From contig NZ_NEVQ01000013.1 of the NCBI RefSeq assembly GCF_002261185.1, positions 372,001 through 436,000 on the forward strand: a stretch of DNA of 64,000 nucleotides, given 5' to 3'. A program made the position numbers and the translations under genes. Under the pieces are notes generated by a model. It made no database searches. It was not told the DNA's origin and saw only the letters and a list, made by a program, of their open reading frames with translations. The stretch is from Bordetella genomosp. 4. GTDB lineage: Bacteria; Pseudomonadota; Gammaproteobacteria; Burkholderiales; Burkholderiaceae_B. Numbering within the stretch: the stretch's first letter is position 1; each line of letters begins with the position of its first letter. Shown here piece after piece: positions 40,041 through 48,979 of the stretch.

Positions 40041-40136
40041 AGCCGAAGACTGCAGACCGCATGCTGATGCGGACCCGTTTTAGGCCCGCATCAGCGATCT
40101 GCGACACCCGCAGCGCCTGAAATCTGGCGTTCGGCT
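40041..40136. repeat. Branched inverted-repeat element downstream of the torF-type gene
   Basis: Outer arms AGCCGAA (40041-40047) and TTCGGCT (40130-40136) enclose two hairpins: a strong one with GCAGA/TCTGC and a 10-bp GCTGATGCGG/CCGCATCAGC stem (40052-40102), and a weaker CGCC/GGCG one (40114-40129). There is no T-run. It may serve as a terminator-like structure after the porin gene or belong to the same class of branched elements as those at 18.8-19.3 kb, though its stems are shorter. Confidence 0.45.
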
Positions 40137-40174
40137 ACGCCTGATCTCTTGCAGCGCCGGACTGGATACTGCAA

Positions 40175-40930
40175 TTAAAACGCCCTCGTCACTGAAAACA
40201 CTGCTCCTAAACGCCCTGACGGATGGCCGTTTTTGGTGGGCAGCCAGTTGTCCTTAGAGGCGCCGACGGCGGCCAGGCCCAGCACCCAGCCGTTCAGATC
40301 CTTGGTCACGCCCAGTTTGTAATCCACATAATGGTTGATATCGTCGCCATCCATGTTGACCTGTTTCTTGAGCTTCTGGTAGCCCACGTGCGCCACGAGG
40401 CCCCAACCGTCACCCAGGTCAAAGTTGGCTGTGCCGTCCAGATACCATGTGCCTTTGCTGTCAGGCGTGCTGAAAAAATCGCTCGGGGTATACGAATACT
40501 TCAACGAATAGTTTTCGTAGCTCAGCCCCAGATAGAGGTCCGTATTGTTGTAGTTGCCGCCTTTGGGCGACTTTGAGCCGGGGTAGTAGTAATACAGCGC
40601 GCCGACGTCCAGACTCAATCCGCTGTCGCCCAGCGCCCCTTTCCAGCCCCCGTAGAAATCCATTTCCAGATTGCCCTCTGGGAACACGAAATCAGAGACG
40701 TTGGAGTTCCAGTTTCCCAGATAAAAACCCGAGCTGTGCGCTAAATCAAAACCGACTTGAACGGCCGGACGGAAATTGGTCTGTGAATATCCACGGAACC
40801 GATAGTCGCTGACGATAGCGGCATTGCCGCTAAGCGAGAAACCTGCACCCAAATCGGTGGGTTCTGCATGGGCGATAACTGCATAACTGGCCGAGAACAC
40901 GAGGGGCAAGGCGAGCAGCGTGCGTTTCAT
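40175..40930 (-). CDS. TorF-family putative outer membrane porin
   Basis: Predicted beta-barrel of the TorF (Gcw_chp) family. A signal peptide (cleavage after AHA) precedes SGNAAIVSDYRFRGYSQTNFRPA (partly family signature) and alternating aromatic strands; the C-terminus ends in Phe (VTRAF), as needed for Bam recognition. At 251 residues it is normal. In many betaproteobacteria this family is encoded beside glnK-amtB; here it stands alone, yet its upstream DNA has a sigma-54 promoter with two NtrC-like sites, so nitrogen-limited expression is likely. Confidence 0.88.
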   Translation of the reverse strand: MKRTLLALPLVFSASYAVIAHAEPTDLGAGFSLSGNAAIVSDYRFRGYSQTNFRPAVQVGFDLAHSSGFYLGNWNSNVSDFVFPEGNLEMDFYGGWKGALGDSGLSLDVGALYYYYPGSKSPKGGNYNNTDLYLGLSYENYSLKYSYTPSDFFSTPDSKGTWYLDGTANFDLGDGWGLVAHVGYQKLKKQVNMDGDDINHYVDYKLGVTKDLNGWVLGLAAVGASKDNWLPTKNGHPSGRLGAVFSVTRAF

Positions 40931-41028
40931 GGTGCGGATCCTGTGCGGAAAGAGAGTGATAGCGGCGAAAATGCCGGCCCGGATGACCGGATTCTTTTCA
41001 GAAAAATGACACCGGCGTATCTCTCAAA

Positions 41029-41044
41029 AGCACTTTCCGTGCCA
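41029..41044 (-). promoter_or_regulatory. Sigma-54 promoter of the torF-type gene
   Basis: On the minus strand TGGCACG-GAAA-GTGCT, with GG and GC exactly ten bases apart, matches the -24/-12 consensus TGGCACG-N4-TTGCW at all but one position. Transcription would begin near 41018, about 88 bases before the ATG at 40930. Confidence 0.82.
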
Positions 41045-41094
41045 GGTTTTATCGCTGCACAATATCGTCAATCCCGGCAGCTTTGCCTACACAA

Positions 41095-41109
41095 ACACCA
41101 TGTTGGTGC
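41095..41109 (-). promoter_or_regulatory. NtrC-like site, proximal
   Basis: Minus strand GCAC-CAACATG-GTGT fits the NtrC half-site layout GCAC-N7-GTGC with one change, and the wider TGCACCA-N3-TGGTG context is close to the enteric consensus. It is centred about 84 bases upstream of the predicted start. Confidence 0.72.
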
Positions 41110-41127
41110 ACTCATGATCGCGGATGG

Positions 41128-41142
41128 GCACACATTCGGTGC
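41128..41142 (+). promoter_or_regulatory. NtrC-like site, distal
   Basis: GCAC-ACATTCG-GTGC matches the NtrC half-site layout GCAC-N7-GTGC exactly. Its centre is 33 bases from the proximal site, three helical turns, the same phase as the paired enhancer sites of E. coli glnA. Confidence 0.65.
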
Positions 41143-41203
41143 GTCTTTCGCTTGACCGCGCCATTTTGGGACAAAACGTGGACTGCGCACTCACGCCGCA
41201 ATT

Positions 41204-41240
41204 AAAAAGCCACGACAAATCAGCGTTGACTCGTCGTGGC
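41204..41240 (-). terminator. Intrinsic terminator of the Spy-like gene
   Basis: On the minus strand GCCACGAC and GTCGTGGC form a perfect 8-bp stem around a 16-base loop, followed by TTTTTAATT. It lies about 100 bases past the Spy-like stop codon and isolates that gene from the torF control region. Confidence 0.8.
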
Positions 41241-41341
41241 CTTTGGCGCCACCGGTGGTGGCTTTACTGCGCTACTGCCTTATTGTCTTTGCAACGGATG
41301 ACGAGGCAACCGCTATCCGTGTGTCCTGCATCGATCAATGA

Positions 41342-42031
41342 TCAATTGGTCATCGGGGGCGGAGGCACGTCAGACGGTGCCGGCGGCGGCGGGGGCACAT
41401 CGCCGTTGGCTTTCTCGGCCTTGGCCGCGTCACGCTTGGCAAGACGTTCTGCCTTCTTGGCGCGATGAGCTTCCATCTTGGCTTGGCGCGCTTTGACCCA
41501 ATCGGTCACTTGTTGCTGCTGGGTAGCGTTCAGGCTATCCCAGGCTGCGAGCCATTTACCGCGGACTTGCTCCGATTGCTTACGGAATTCTGCACGTTGA
41601 GCGTCCTCGTTGGCCGTCAAAGCATGAGGATCGAGCTTACCGTTTTGAATTTGCGTCTGGAGCAACTCATGGCGTTTGCCACGGTTCTCGCGCATCGATT
41701 TGAAAAAATCGCCTTGTGCCTGCTTGGCTGTATCAAAGGTGGCCTGCTGCTTGGCATCCAGCTTGAGCGAGGCGACTTGTTCCTTGGACAGCGGGCCTAC
41801 GCCCGGCACCCAAAAACTATCGCGCAGCTCGGGACCGCCGCGACGATCACCATGCTTGAAATGACCGCCACGATGATCGCCGTGGCGATCCCCATGCATG
41901 CCGTCATGCTGTTTCGCAGCGGCGGCAGGCGGTGCGGTATCGGACGCGGCCAACGCGGTACCGGACAAGCCGGCAGCGGCAACGATGAAACCCAGGGCAG
42001 CCAGGGAAGAACGGATCGCGTATCGGGACAT
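41342..42031 (-). CDS. Spy/CpxP-like periplasmic LTXXQ protein
   Basis: Periplasmic stress protein of the Spy/CpxP group, which acts as an ATP-independent chaperone or two-component modulator. A signal peptide (cleavage after ALA) precedes a His-rich metal-binding-like stretch (HDGMHGDRHGDHRGGH, about 42-58), then a helical domain with LTANE and LNATQQ motifs of the LTXXQ type. The C-terminus is Lys/Ala rich and ends in a proline tail (PPPPPAPSDVPPPP). At 229 residues it is longer than E. coli Spy. The His-rich segment may bind metal. Confidence 0.82.
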   Translation of the reverse strand: MSRYAIRSSLAALGFIVAAAGLSGTALAASDTAPPAAAAKQHDGMHGDRHGDHRGGHFKHGDRRGGPELRDSFWVPGVGPLSKEQVASLKLDAKQQATFDTAKQAQGDFFKSMRENRGKRHELLQTQIQNGKLDPHALTANEDAQRAEFRKQSEQVRGKWLAAWDSLNATQQQQVTDWVKARQAKMEAHRAKKAERLAKRDAAKAEKANGDVPPPPPAPSDVPPPPMTN

Positions 42032-42132
42032 AGTGGTCTCCTGAAAAAGTAGAACGCGAGACCATTGTCAGTGCAGACCCGTTACGGGTGAATTTCGGAT
42101 CGGCCGAGAATATTTCAGTCGATTGCCGAAGC

Positions 42133-42915
42133 TTACGCCGTGGCGTCCCAGGCAGCCAGATATTCCTGCCAATGCGGCGCATTGCTGGCCGCCAGCGTAT
42201 CGCGTACCAGATCGATCTCGGCTTGGTACGACGCCGCGTCCAGCTCGCCCCGCAAAAAGCGGAACCGGCAATACACCAGCCAGGTATTGACCACATCGGT
42301 TTCGCAATAGGCGCGAACCTCATCCGCGCGGCCGGCCTGCCACGCTGGCCAAACCTGCCCGCCATCCATACCGAGCTTGCCCGGAAAACCGCACAGCTTG
42401 GCCAATTCGTCCAAAGGCGCATTGGCGCGCCCGTTGTACTTGGCCAGCAAATCCATCAGGTCGATATGGCGGTTGTGATAGCGGCTGATGTAGTTATTGA
42501 ATTTGAACTCGCGATCTTCGTCGCCAGTATCCCAGTAGCGCGGCGCGGGGACGCCGTGAATCAAGCTGCGGTAATGCAGTACGGGCAGGTCAAAACCCGA
42601 GCCGTTCCAGCTGACCAGCCGTGGCGTATAACGCTCGATGGTTTTGAAGAAACCACCGATCAGAGCGGCCTCTGGATCGTCGGGCTGCCCCAGCGTCTTG
42701 ACGCGAAAGCCCTGATCGTCGCGAAACACACAACCGATCACCGCAATACGCTGCAGATGCAGCGGCAGAAAATCGTGCCCGACTGCCTCGCGGCGTGCCG
42801 CGAAGGCACGCTCGGCGACCTCGGCGTCGGGGACGTCTGCCCCCCAGCCGTTCAGCTTGCGCAGCCCGTCGATGTCGGGCAGCGTTTCCAGGTCAAAGAC
42901 GAGCGTCGGGGTCAT
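42133..42915 (-). CDS. Predicted DEDDy 3'-5' exonuclease (PolB-like)
   Basis: Belongs to the predicted PolB-like 3'-5' exonuclease family. The three exonuclease motifs are visible: ExoI FDLET (D8, E10), ExoII SWNGSGFDLPVL (about 102-113) and ExoIII with Tyr and Asp in RAYCETD (about 202-208). At 260 residues it is a stand-alone nuclease without a polymerase domain. It overlaps the nlpD stop side by 4 bases and is probably the last gene of the surE-pcm-nlpD run. The substrate is unknown; DNA repair or RNA processing is possible. Confidence 0.85.
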   Translation of the reverse strand: MTPTLVFDLETLPDIDGLRKLNGWGADVPDAEVAERAFAARREAVGHDFLPLHLQRIAVIGCVFRDDQGFRVKTLGQPDDPEAALIGGFFKTIERYTPRLVSWNGSGFDLPVLHYRSLIHGVPAPRYWDTGDEDREFKFNNYISRYHNRHIDLMDLLAKYNGRANAPLDELAKLCGFPGKLGMDGGQVWPAWQAGRADEVRAYCETDVVNTWLVYCRFRFLRGELDAASYQAEIDLVRDTLAASNAPHWQEYLAAWDATA

Positions 42916-43868
42916 CGTGCCGGCAGGTACTGCAAGGGATCTACCGGTGTGCCCTGACGGCGGATCTCGAAATGCAGCCGTGGCGAAGTCGTGTCGCTTT
43001 GGCCGATCTCGGCAATTTTCGAGCCGCGTTTGACCGCCTGGCCAGTCTTGACCAACAAGGTCTGGTTATGCGCGTAGGCCGTGATAAAGCCGTTTTCGTG
43101 GTTGATGATGATCAGATTGCCCAGCCCACGCACGCCATTGCCGCTGTACATGACTTTGCCATCCGCGGCCGCCACAACGGGGGCGCCGAGCGAACCGCCG
43201 ATATCGATCCCCTTGGATGCGGTGGTGAACGTTTGCGTAACCGCGCCGCTGGCAGGCCAGCCCCAACTGATCAAGCTCGCATCGGCCGCGCGCTTGGGCG
43301 TGGCAACCGAGGCCGGCGGCGTTTCGCTGGCGGCAGGAGTCGTACTCGTCGCTGGCGGCGTCGCGCTGGATGCAGGCGGCGTCGTGGTCGAACTCGTCGT
43401 CCCGGGCGCAGTCGTCGCGCCCGTTCCGGCGCCCGTCGAACTGCCCTGCTCTCCCAGAGGAACCGGCGTTGCCGTGGTACCTGACGAAACTGGCGGCGGC
43501 GCGCTGGCCACCGTACTGCCCGCACTGCCGCCAGCAGAAAGCTTGAGCACCTGTCCCACGCTCAACTGATTGGCATCGGAGATATTGTTCCACTGCTTGA
43601 GGCTGTCTACGCTCACGCCGTTGCTGCGGGCGATCTGGTAGAGCGTATCGCCGGGCTTGACGACGTAACTGCCGCCGGCGGATGCCATGCTGCTGCCTGA
43701 AGGCTGATTGGATAGATCGACCACGGGCGCGCGCGACGTCGAGGTTGAGCAGCCGTATATCAGGCTCAAACCCAGCGCGCCGGCCGCCCACATGGCGGGC
43801 CGCTTCAGGCGTGCAAACGACACCTGAGGAAAATAAAGAGCGGTCAGTGGCAACTGCCCGTTGAGCAT
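42912..43868 (-). CDS. nlpD: NlpD-type lipoprotein with LysM and degenerate LytM domains
   Basis: Outer-membrane lipoprotein that activates the amidase AmiC during cell separation. The lipobox LIYGC puts the lipidated Cys near residue 40. A LysM domain (about 63-106) binds peptidoglycan, then a Thr/Ala/Pro-rich linker, then a C-terminal LytM/M23-like domain. The zinc ligands are degenerate (KGIDI in place of a His/Asp pair), as in E. coli NlpD, so it is expected to be non-catalytic. CAGGAG precedes the ATG. surE-pcm-nlpD is a conserved order. Confidence 0.93.
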   Translation of the reverse strand: MLNGQLPLTALYFPQVSFARLKRPAMWAAGALGLSLIYGCSTSTSRAPVVDLSNQPSGSSMASAGGSYVVKPGDTLYQIARSNGVSVDSLKQWNNISDANQLSVGQVLKLSAGGSAGSTVASAPPPVSSGTTATPVPLGEQGSSTGAGTGATTAPGTTSSTTTPPASSATPPATSTTPAASETPPASVATPKRAADASLISWGWPASGAVTQTFTTASKGIDIGGSLGAPVVAAADGKVMYSGNGVRGLGNLIIINHENGFITAYAHNQTLLVKTGQAVKRGSKIAEIGQSDTTSPRLHFEIRRQGTPVDPLQYLPAR

Positions 43869-43884
43869 GTAATTCTCCTGTTGC

Positions 43885-44703
43885 TCAAGATTGGATTCCG
43901 GCCCGCAATGGGACGAAACGTACTGCTTCTAATTCGGTGCGCTTCCAGGTGGAAGTCCCGGTGCGTTCAACCAATACCAATCGCTGGCTGGACGTCCCCT
44001 CGGGGGCGATCAGACGTCCGCCTGGCGCCAATTGCATCAGCAACGCTTGCGGAATAGCCAGACCGGCCGCAGCCACAACGATAGCATCGAACGGCGCTAC
44101 GCCGGGCAAGCCTACCATGCCGTCGCCATGCACGAGGCGCACACGCGTTGCGAGACGCAAAGCGCGCAGATTGCTGCGTGCCAGCTCGAACAACCCGCGG
44201 ATGCGCTCAATGGCATGCACCTCACGTACGAACTGAGCCAGCACCGCGGCCTGATAGCCGCAGCCAGCGCCCACCTCGAGCACGCGCGTGGGGGTTCGAT
44301 CCTCACAGACAGCCGAGATCATCCGCGCCACCACCCACGGTTGCGAAATGGTCTGCGAATGCCCGATCGGCAACGCCGCATCCTCGTATGCACGGCTGGC
44401 GAGAGCTTCGTCCACAAATACATGGCGCGGCACCGCCGCCATCGCACTCAGTACGCGCTCATCGGTGACTCCCTGGCTACGCAGGCGCTGGACCATGGCC
44501 TGACGCAAGCGGTCGGAATTCAGGCCCAGGTTACTGACCTGAGCTGCCGGGTTGCCGATGGCAGCGGGTTTGGCCAGCGTGGCCGGCGAAATCCGCGTAT
44601 TGCTGTTGGTGGCGGTATAGCCGGGGGCCAGGCCGGTGCTGCCATAACCCGGGGTGGCTTTGGTGCGGCCGGGCGGGATGGGTGGGCTCACAGGCTTGCG
44701 CAT
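43885..44703 (-). CDS. pcm: Protein-L-isoaspartate O-methyltransferase
   Basis: Repairs isoaspartyl damage by SAM-dependent methylation. The catalytic core begins near residue 63 ([21 protein letters not shown]) and carries [14 protein letters not shown] and the SAM motif [13 protein letters not shown]. An N-terminal extension of about 60 residues rich in Pro, Gly and Thr is added; a start further in is possible. It overlaps surE by 16 bases, the conserved surE-pcm arrangement. Confidence 0.93.
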   Translation of the reverse strand: MRKPVSPPIPPGRTKATPGYGSTGLAPGYTATNSNTRISPATLAKPAAIGNPAAQVSNLGLNSDRLRQAMVQRLRSQGVTDERVLSAMAAVPRHVFVDEALASRAYEDAALPIGHSQTISQPWVVARMISAVCEDRTPTRVLEVGAGCGYQAAVLAQFVREVHAIERIRGLFELARSNLRALRLATRVRLVHGDGMVGLPGVAPFDAIVVAAAGLAIPQALLMQLAPGGRLIAPEGTSSQRLVLVERTGTSTWKRTELEAVRFVPLRAGIQS

Positions 44704-45446
44704 AGCGGCTCCGCCCAGCCCCGGAGTTCATCCAATTGGCTGTGTTGGGTTAAATCCAGGCGCAACGGCGTCAGAGATACCTTGCCCTCGGAAATAGCAT
44801 GAAAATCGGTGCCTGGCGAAGCGTCCGCCGCCACGCCCACAGGCCCTATCCAGTAGACGGTATCGCCATAAGGCGTAGTCGTACGTACGACCGGCTGGGA
44901 AGGATGACGCTTGCCGAGGCGAGTGACCTGCAAACCGCCCATCTGTTCGAAAGGACGGCATGGAATATTGACGTTCAGCAGGACCGGCGAAGCCAGCGGC
45001 TGTGCAAGCTGGCGTTCGACCACCGAGCGTGCAGCCCGCGCAGCCGATTCGATATGCTCCCAGCCTCTTTCGACCAAGGAAAACGCGATCGCAGGAATAC
45101 CGAACAGATAGCCCTCGGCGGCGGCCGCGACGGTACCCGAATAGAGCGTGTCATCACCCATATTGGCGCCGTTGTTGATGCCGGAGACGACCAGATCCGG
45201 CCGTTCGTCCATCAAACCCGTCAGCGCCACGTGCACGCAATCGGAAGGCGTGCCATTGACGCACACAAAACCATTGGCTGCGGTACGCACCGTCAAGGGC
45301 CTGTTCAGCGTCAGGGAATTCGACGCGCCGCTGTGATTGGTTTCGGGAGCAACGACGGTAATCTCGCCCAGCCCTTGCAGCGCCTGAACCAGCGCTTCGA
45401 GCCCAGGGGCGCTATAGCCATCGTCGTTCGAAACCAGTATTCGCAT
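44688..45446 (-). CDS. surE: 5'/3'-nucleotidase SurE
   Basis: Metal-dependent nucleotidase and exopolyphosphatase of stationary-phase survival. [10 protein letters not shown] places the metal-binding Asp pair at residues 8-9; [10 protein letters not shown] and the [11 protein letters not shown] loop follow. I start at the ATG at 45446 (252 residues) because this motif always begins SurE; the longer reading from 45608 has no family support. The gene is divergent from plsY. Confidence 0.96.
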   Translation of the reverse strand: MRILVSNDDGYSAPGLEALVQALQGLGEITVVAPETNHSGASNSLTLNRPLTVRTAANGFVCVNGTPSDCVHVALTGLMDERPDLVVSGINNGANMGDDTLYSGTVAAAAEGYLFGIPAIAFSLVERGWEHIESAARAARSVVERQLAQPLASPVLLNVNIPCRPFEQMGGLQVTRLGKRHPSQPVVRTTTPYGDTVYWIGPVGVAADASPGTDFHAISEGKVSLTPLRLDLTQHSQLDELRGWAEPLCASL

Positions 45447-45599
45447 TGAGCATCCCGCAAAATCAACAAAATGAAACGGGGTCGATTGTACCGCCGGAAG
45501 GTGACTGACAAATAGCTCTATGGATAACCCCCACACACAGCCATGCGTCGCGCGCGGTAGAATCCGCAGCCACGACCTTTCTGTAACGGACACTTTCTC

Positions 45600-46238
45600 A
45601 TGGTGCACACTGCCCCCTCGTTCTTCTTCAGTGCCGGGTTGATCGCGCTGGCTTATCTGATCGGTTCGATTCCGTTCGCCGTGGTCGTCAGCAAACTCAT
45701 GGGCTTGCAGGATCCTCGCAGCTACGGCTCCAAGAACCCCGGCGCCACGAACGTGCTGCGTACCGGCAATAAGGCGGCAGCGGCGCTGACCCTGCTGGGC
45801 GATGCCGCCAAAGGCTGGTTCGCCCTGTGGCTGGCGCAGACCCTGGCGCCGGGCCTGCCCTGGACGATCTACGCGCTAGTCGCGCTGGCCGTCTTTCTGG
45901 GGCATCTGTATCCTGTTTTTCTGGGCTTCAAAGGCGGCAAAGGCGTCGCGACGGCACTGGGTATCCTGCTCGCGATTCACCCAGGCCTGGCGCTGGCCAC
46001 TGCGGCCACTTGGGTGATCATTGCCGTATTTACGCGCTATTCCTCGCTGGCTGCGCTGGTCGCTGCGTTTTTTGCCCCGGTGTATTACCTGTTCGGCTCG
46101 GGCGTGGCCTGGTATGCGCAAGGGCCCGTGGGCATTGCTCTGGCAATAATCAGTCTGCTGCTGTTCTATCGCCACCGCGCCAATATTGGCCGCCTGCTGT
46201 CGGGCAAAGAAAGCCGCATCGGCTCGAAAAAGAAATAA
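45600..46238 (+). CDS. plsY: Glycerol-3-phosphate acyltransferase PlsY
   Basis: Inner-membrane enzyme that moves an acyl group from acyl-phosphate to glycerol-3-phosphate, starting phospholipid synthesis. The three PlsY motifs are present: [14 protein letters not shown] near the N-terminus, [12 protein letters not shown], and [18 protein letters not shown]. Several hydrophobic helices fill the remaining sequence. At 212 residues it is standard. Upstream DNA is shared with divergent surE; TAGAAT at 45558-45563 is a possible -10 box without a clear -35. Confidence 0.95.
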   Translation: MVHTAPSFFFSAGLIALAYLIGSIPFAVVVSKLMGLQDPRSYGSKNPGATNVLRTGNKAAAALTLLGDAAKGWFALWLAQTLAPGLPWTIYALVALAVFLGHLYPVFLGFKGGKGVATALGILLAIHPGLALATAATWVIIAVFTRYSSLAALVAAFFAPVYYLFGSGVAWYAQGPVGIALAIISLLLFYRHRANIGRLLSGKESRIGSKKK

Positions 46239-46340
46239 GGCAGCCTTCGATCGATGGCTGCCTCAGGTGATCGGGCGTCCTTTATTACGACGACACAGCG
46301 GCCTGCCTGGCGATAATCCGCCTGCAGGCCGCCTGATTTT
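46238..46340 (+). terminator. Stem-loops after plsY
   Basis: Directly after the plsY stop, AGGCAGCC and GGCTGCCT form an 8-bp stem (46238-46263). A second stem, GCGGCCTGC with GCAGGCCGC (46298-46332), is followed closely by TTTT (46337-46340). They lie between convergent plsY and tsaD and probably end the plsY transcript. Confidence 0.6.
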
Positions 46341-46357
46341 GATGCCCCTGCACCAAC

Positions 46358-47407
46358 TCAGGCGGGCGTATCGACGCAAATATCTGCCAGATCCCAGCGC
46401 GGGCGCACCGTAAAGGCATGCTCGCCCGGCTTTAACGTCACCAGGCCTGCCTTGACCCGCTCGGCGGCCGCAAAGGCGATCATCGCGCCGTTATCGGTAC
46501 ACAAAGCCAACGGCGGAAAATAGGCTTGCGCACGCAAGGGGCGCATCGCTTCGGCCAACTGGGCACGCAGCAATTGATTGGCGCCGACGCCGCCCGCGAC
46601 GACCAATCGTTTCAGACCGGTCTGCTGCAGTGCCTTGACCGCCTTGGCCACCAGCACATCGACAATCGCTGCCTGCGTGGCGGCAGCCAGATCGGCACGC
46701 GTCTGCTCATCCAGCGACGTCCCGGCACGCTCCGCCTCTTTGACACGGGTCAATACCGCGGTTTTCAGGCCGCTGAAGCTGAAATCCAGATCGCCGCTAT
46801 GCAACATCGGGCGCGGCAACGTAAAACGCTGCACGTCGCCATTGGCGGCCATACGGGACAGCGCCGGCCCGCCCGGATAACCCAGGCCCAGCAGTTTGGC
46901 AGATTTGTCGAACGCCTCGCCAGCCGCGTCATCCAGCGTCTCGCCCAGCAGCGCATACCGCCCCACTCCATCGACACGCATCAGCTGGGTATGTCCGCCC
47001 GACACCAAGAGCGCCACAAAAGGGAATTTAGGCCTTGGCGTGTCCAGCAGGGGCGACAGCAGATGCCCCTCGAGATGGTGAATCGGGATGGCGGGCAAGC
47101 CGCGCGCCCAGGCAAATGCCTGGGCGACGCTGGCGCCGACGAGCAGCGCGCCGGCCAGACCCGGCCCCGCGGTATAGGCCACCGCCTCCACGTCTTTCAA
47201 CGTCAACCCAGCCTGCTCGAGCACCTGGCGGGCCAGCGGCACCGCACGCCGGATATGGTCGCGCGAGGCGAGCTCGGGCACCACGCCTCCGTATTCCTGG
47301 TGCATGGCGATCTGAGAATGCAGGGCATGCGCGAGCAAGCCGCGCTCTGTGCAGACGGCGGCAACGCCGGTCTCGTCACACGAGCTTTCAAAACCTAGAA
47401 TGATCAT
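46358..47407 (-). CDS. tsaD: tRNA threonylcarbamoyladenosine synthase subunit TsaD
   Basis: With TsaB and TsaE transfers the threonylcarbamoyl group to A37 of ANN-decoding tRNAs. The sequence begins [16 protein letters not shown] and carries the metal site [14 protein letters not shown], and [10 protein letters not shown] of the ASKHA fold. I start at the ATG at 47407 (349 residues); an upstream reading from 47464 has no similarity. It is divergent from the purine permease gene, 71 bases apart. Confidence 0.96.
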   Translation of the reverse strand: MIILGFESSCDETGVAAVCTERGLLAHALHSQIAMHQEYGGVVPELASRDHIRRAVPLARQVLEQAGLTLKDVEAVAYTAGPGLAGALLVGASVAQAFAWARGLPAIPIHHLEGHLLSPLLDTPRPKFPFVALLVSGGHTQLMRVDGVGRYALLGETLDDAAGEAFDKSAKLLGLGYPGGPALSRMAANGDVQRFTLPRPMLHSGDLDFSFSGLKTAVLTRVKEAERAGTSLDEQTRADLAAATQAAIVDVLVAKAVKALQQTGLKRLVVAGGVGANQLLRAQLAEAMRPLRAQAYFPPLALCTDNGAMIAFAAAERVKAGLVTLKPGEHAFTVRPRWDLADICVDTPA

Positions 47408-47478
47408 GGCCGCGAGTTTACATCTGGTGCGAAAATGGCGGCTTGATAACCCTATAAAAACCAACCCGGGAACTTGCC

Positions 47479-48771
47479 ATGCTGGAGAAGCTATTCCAAT
47501 TACGCGAACACGGTACGAATACGCGGACCGAAATCGTCGCGGGCTTGACGACGTTTTTGACCATGTCGTACATCATTTTCGTCAACCCCAACATTCTCTC
47601 CTCCACCGGCATGGACCGCGACGCCGTATTCGTCGCAACCTGCCTGGCTGCGGCGCTGGGCTCATTGATCATGGCGCTGGTGGCCAACTGGCCCATCGGC
47701 ATGGCCCCGGGCATGGGCTTGAACGCCTTTTTTGCCTTCACGGTCGTCAAGACCATGGGCTATACCTGGGAACAAGCGCTGGGCGCGGTCTTTATTTCTG
47801 GCGTGATTTTCCTGGTGCTCACCATAACAGGCGTGCGGGCCTGGTTGATCAAAGGCATCCCGCACTCACTGCGTAGCGCCATTGCAGCCGGTATCGGGTT
47901 GTTTTTGGCCATTATTGCCCTGTCGTCGGCCAAAATCGTGGTGCCGCATCCAGCCACCATGGTGACACTGGGCGACCTGCGCGAAGCCGGTCCTCTATTT
48001 GCGATTCTGGGATTTTTCGTCATTGCGGTCCTGGACGCATTGCGCGTGCGCGGCGCCATTCTGATTGGGATCCTGGTAGTGACGCTGCTATCGATGGCGA
48101 CGGGCCATAACGAATTCCATGGCGTATTCTCGACGCCGCCCAGCCTCGCACCGACGTTCATGCAGCTCGACATACTGGGTGCCTTGCATACGGGCTTTGT
48201 ACATGTGATCCTGGTTTTTGTGCTGGTGGAGGTCTTTGACGCCACCGGCACCCTCATGGGCGTTGCCAAGCGCGCCGGGCTCGTGCCCGAGGACCGCCCC
48301 AACCGCCTGGGCCGCGCATTGTTCGCCGATAGCACCGCCATCGTGGCGGGCTCGATGCTGGGCACCAGCAGCACGACCGCCTATGTCGAGAGCGCCTCAG
48401 GCGTGCAGGCCGGCGGCCGCACAGGACTGACCGCGCTGGTGGTCGCGCTGCTGTTTCTGGCCGCGTTGTTCATTTCTCCATTGGCCGGGTCCGTGCCGGC
48501 CTACGCGACTGCGCCGGCCCTGCTCTATGTCGCCGGCCTGATGATGCGCGAATTGATCGACATCGACTGGAACGATATTTCCGAGGCGACGCCCGCTGCA
48601 TTGACCACGCTGGTCATGCCCTTTACGTACTCTATCGCCAATGGCCTGGCGTTTGGTTTCATCAGCTATGTCGTGTTGAAGACCTTCACCGGCCATTTCC
48701 GCACGATCCATGCCGCGACCTGGCTGGTCGCAGCGTTGTTTGTCATCCGCTACGCCTTCTTTCCTGGGTAG
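47479..48771 (+). CDS. NCS2 / AzgA-type purine permease
   Basis: Inner-membrane proton symporter for adenine, guanine or hypoxanthine. The 430 residues form about 14 hydrophobic segments. Family motifs include [35 protein letters not shown], and [29 protein letters not shown]. These fit the AzgA-like (COG2252) branch rather than uracil or xanthine permeases. The specific base cannot be set. A strong terminator hairpin follows. Confidence 0.92.
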   Translation: MLEKLFQLREHGTNTRTEIVAGLTTFLTMSYIIFVNPNILSSTGMDRDAVFVATCLAAALGSLIMALVANWPIGMAPGMGLNAFFAFTVVKTMGYTWEQALGAVFISGVIFLVLTITGVRAWLIKGIPHSLRSAIAAGIGLFLAIIALSSAKIVVPHPATMVTLGDLREAGPLFAILGFFVIAVLDALRVRGAILIGILVVTLLSMATGHNEFHGVFSTPPSLAPTFMQLDILGALHTGFVHVILVFVLVEVFDATGTLMGVAKRAGLVPEDRPNRLGRALFADSTAIVAGSMLGTSSTTAYVESASGVQAGGRTGLTALVVALLFLAALFISPLAGSVPAYATAPALLYVAGLMMRELIDIDWNDISEATPAALTTLVMPFTYSIANGLAFGFISYVVLKTFTGHFRTIHAATWLVAALFVIRYAFFPG

Positions 48772-48857
48772 GCCAGGCGAAGACATCGCACCCCTGGCGA
48801 CGCCAATATGTGGCAGGCATGACGCTTGCGCATCGGCATCATTGACGCTCGCTATCA

Positions 48858-48885
48858 ACCCGATCAACCACAAGGTTGATCGGGT
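48858..48885 (+). terminator. Strong stem-loop after the purine permease gene
   Basis: ACCCGATCAACC and GGTTGATCGGGT form a perfect 12-bp stem around loop ACAA, 87 bases past the stop. The downstream bases ATCAGCTTGATTT hold only a weak T-rich stretch, but the stem strength supports termination. Confidence 0.65.
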
Positions 48886-48925
48886 ATCAGCTTGATTTCA
48901 CCGATACACTCCCCAAGTATTAGAG

Positions 48926-48957
48926 GAATGCAGGGCGTAGCCGACGCATTCCGCCCT
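48926..48957. repeat. Alternating inverted-repeat motif
   Basis: GGAATGC (48926-48932) pairs with GCATTCC (48946-48952), and AGGGC (48933-48937) pairs with GCCCT (48953-48957), giving interleaved stems. The pattern resembles dispersed extragenic palindromes of proteobacteria and sits just before the luciferase-like gene. Copy number in the genome is unknown. Confidence 0.4.
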
Positions 48958-48979
48958 ACTATTTCCGGAGAATTTCCCC

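Larger units (their letters stand above)
40931..41341. other. Control region upstream of the torF-type gene
   Basis: This 411-base region has no credible gene. It holds, from the torF side, an 88-base leader, a sigma-54 promoter (41029-41044), two NtrC-like sites (41095-41109 and 41128-41142), and the terminator of the Spy-like gene (41204-41240). The last 100 bases toward 41341 show nothing clear. Confidence 0.75.
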
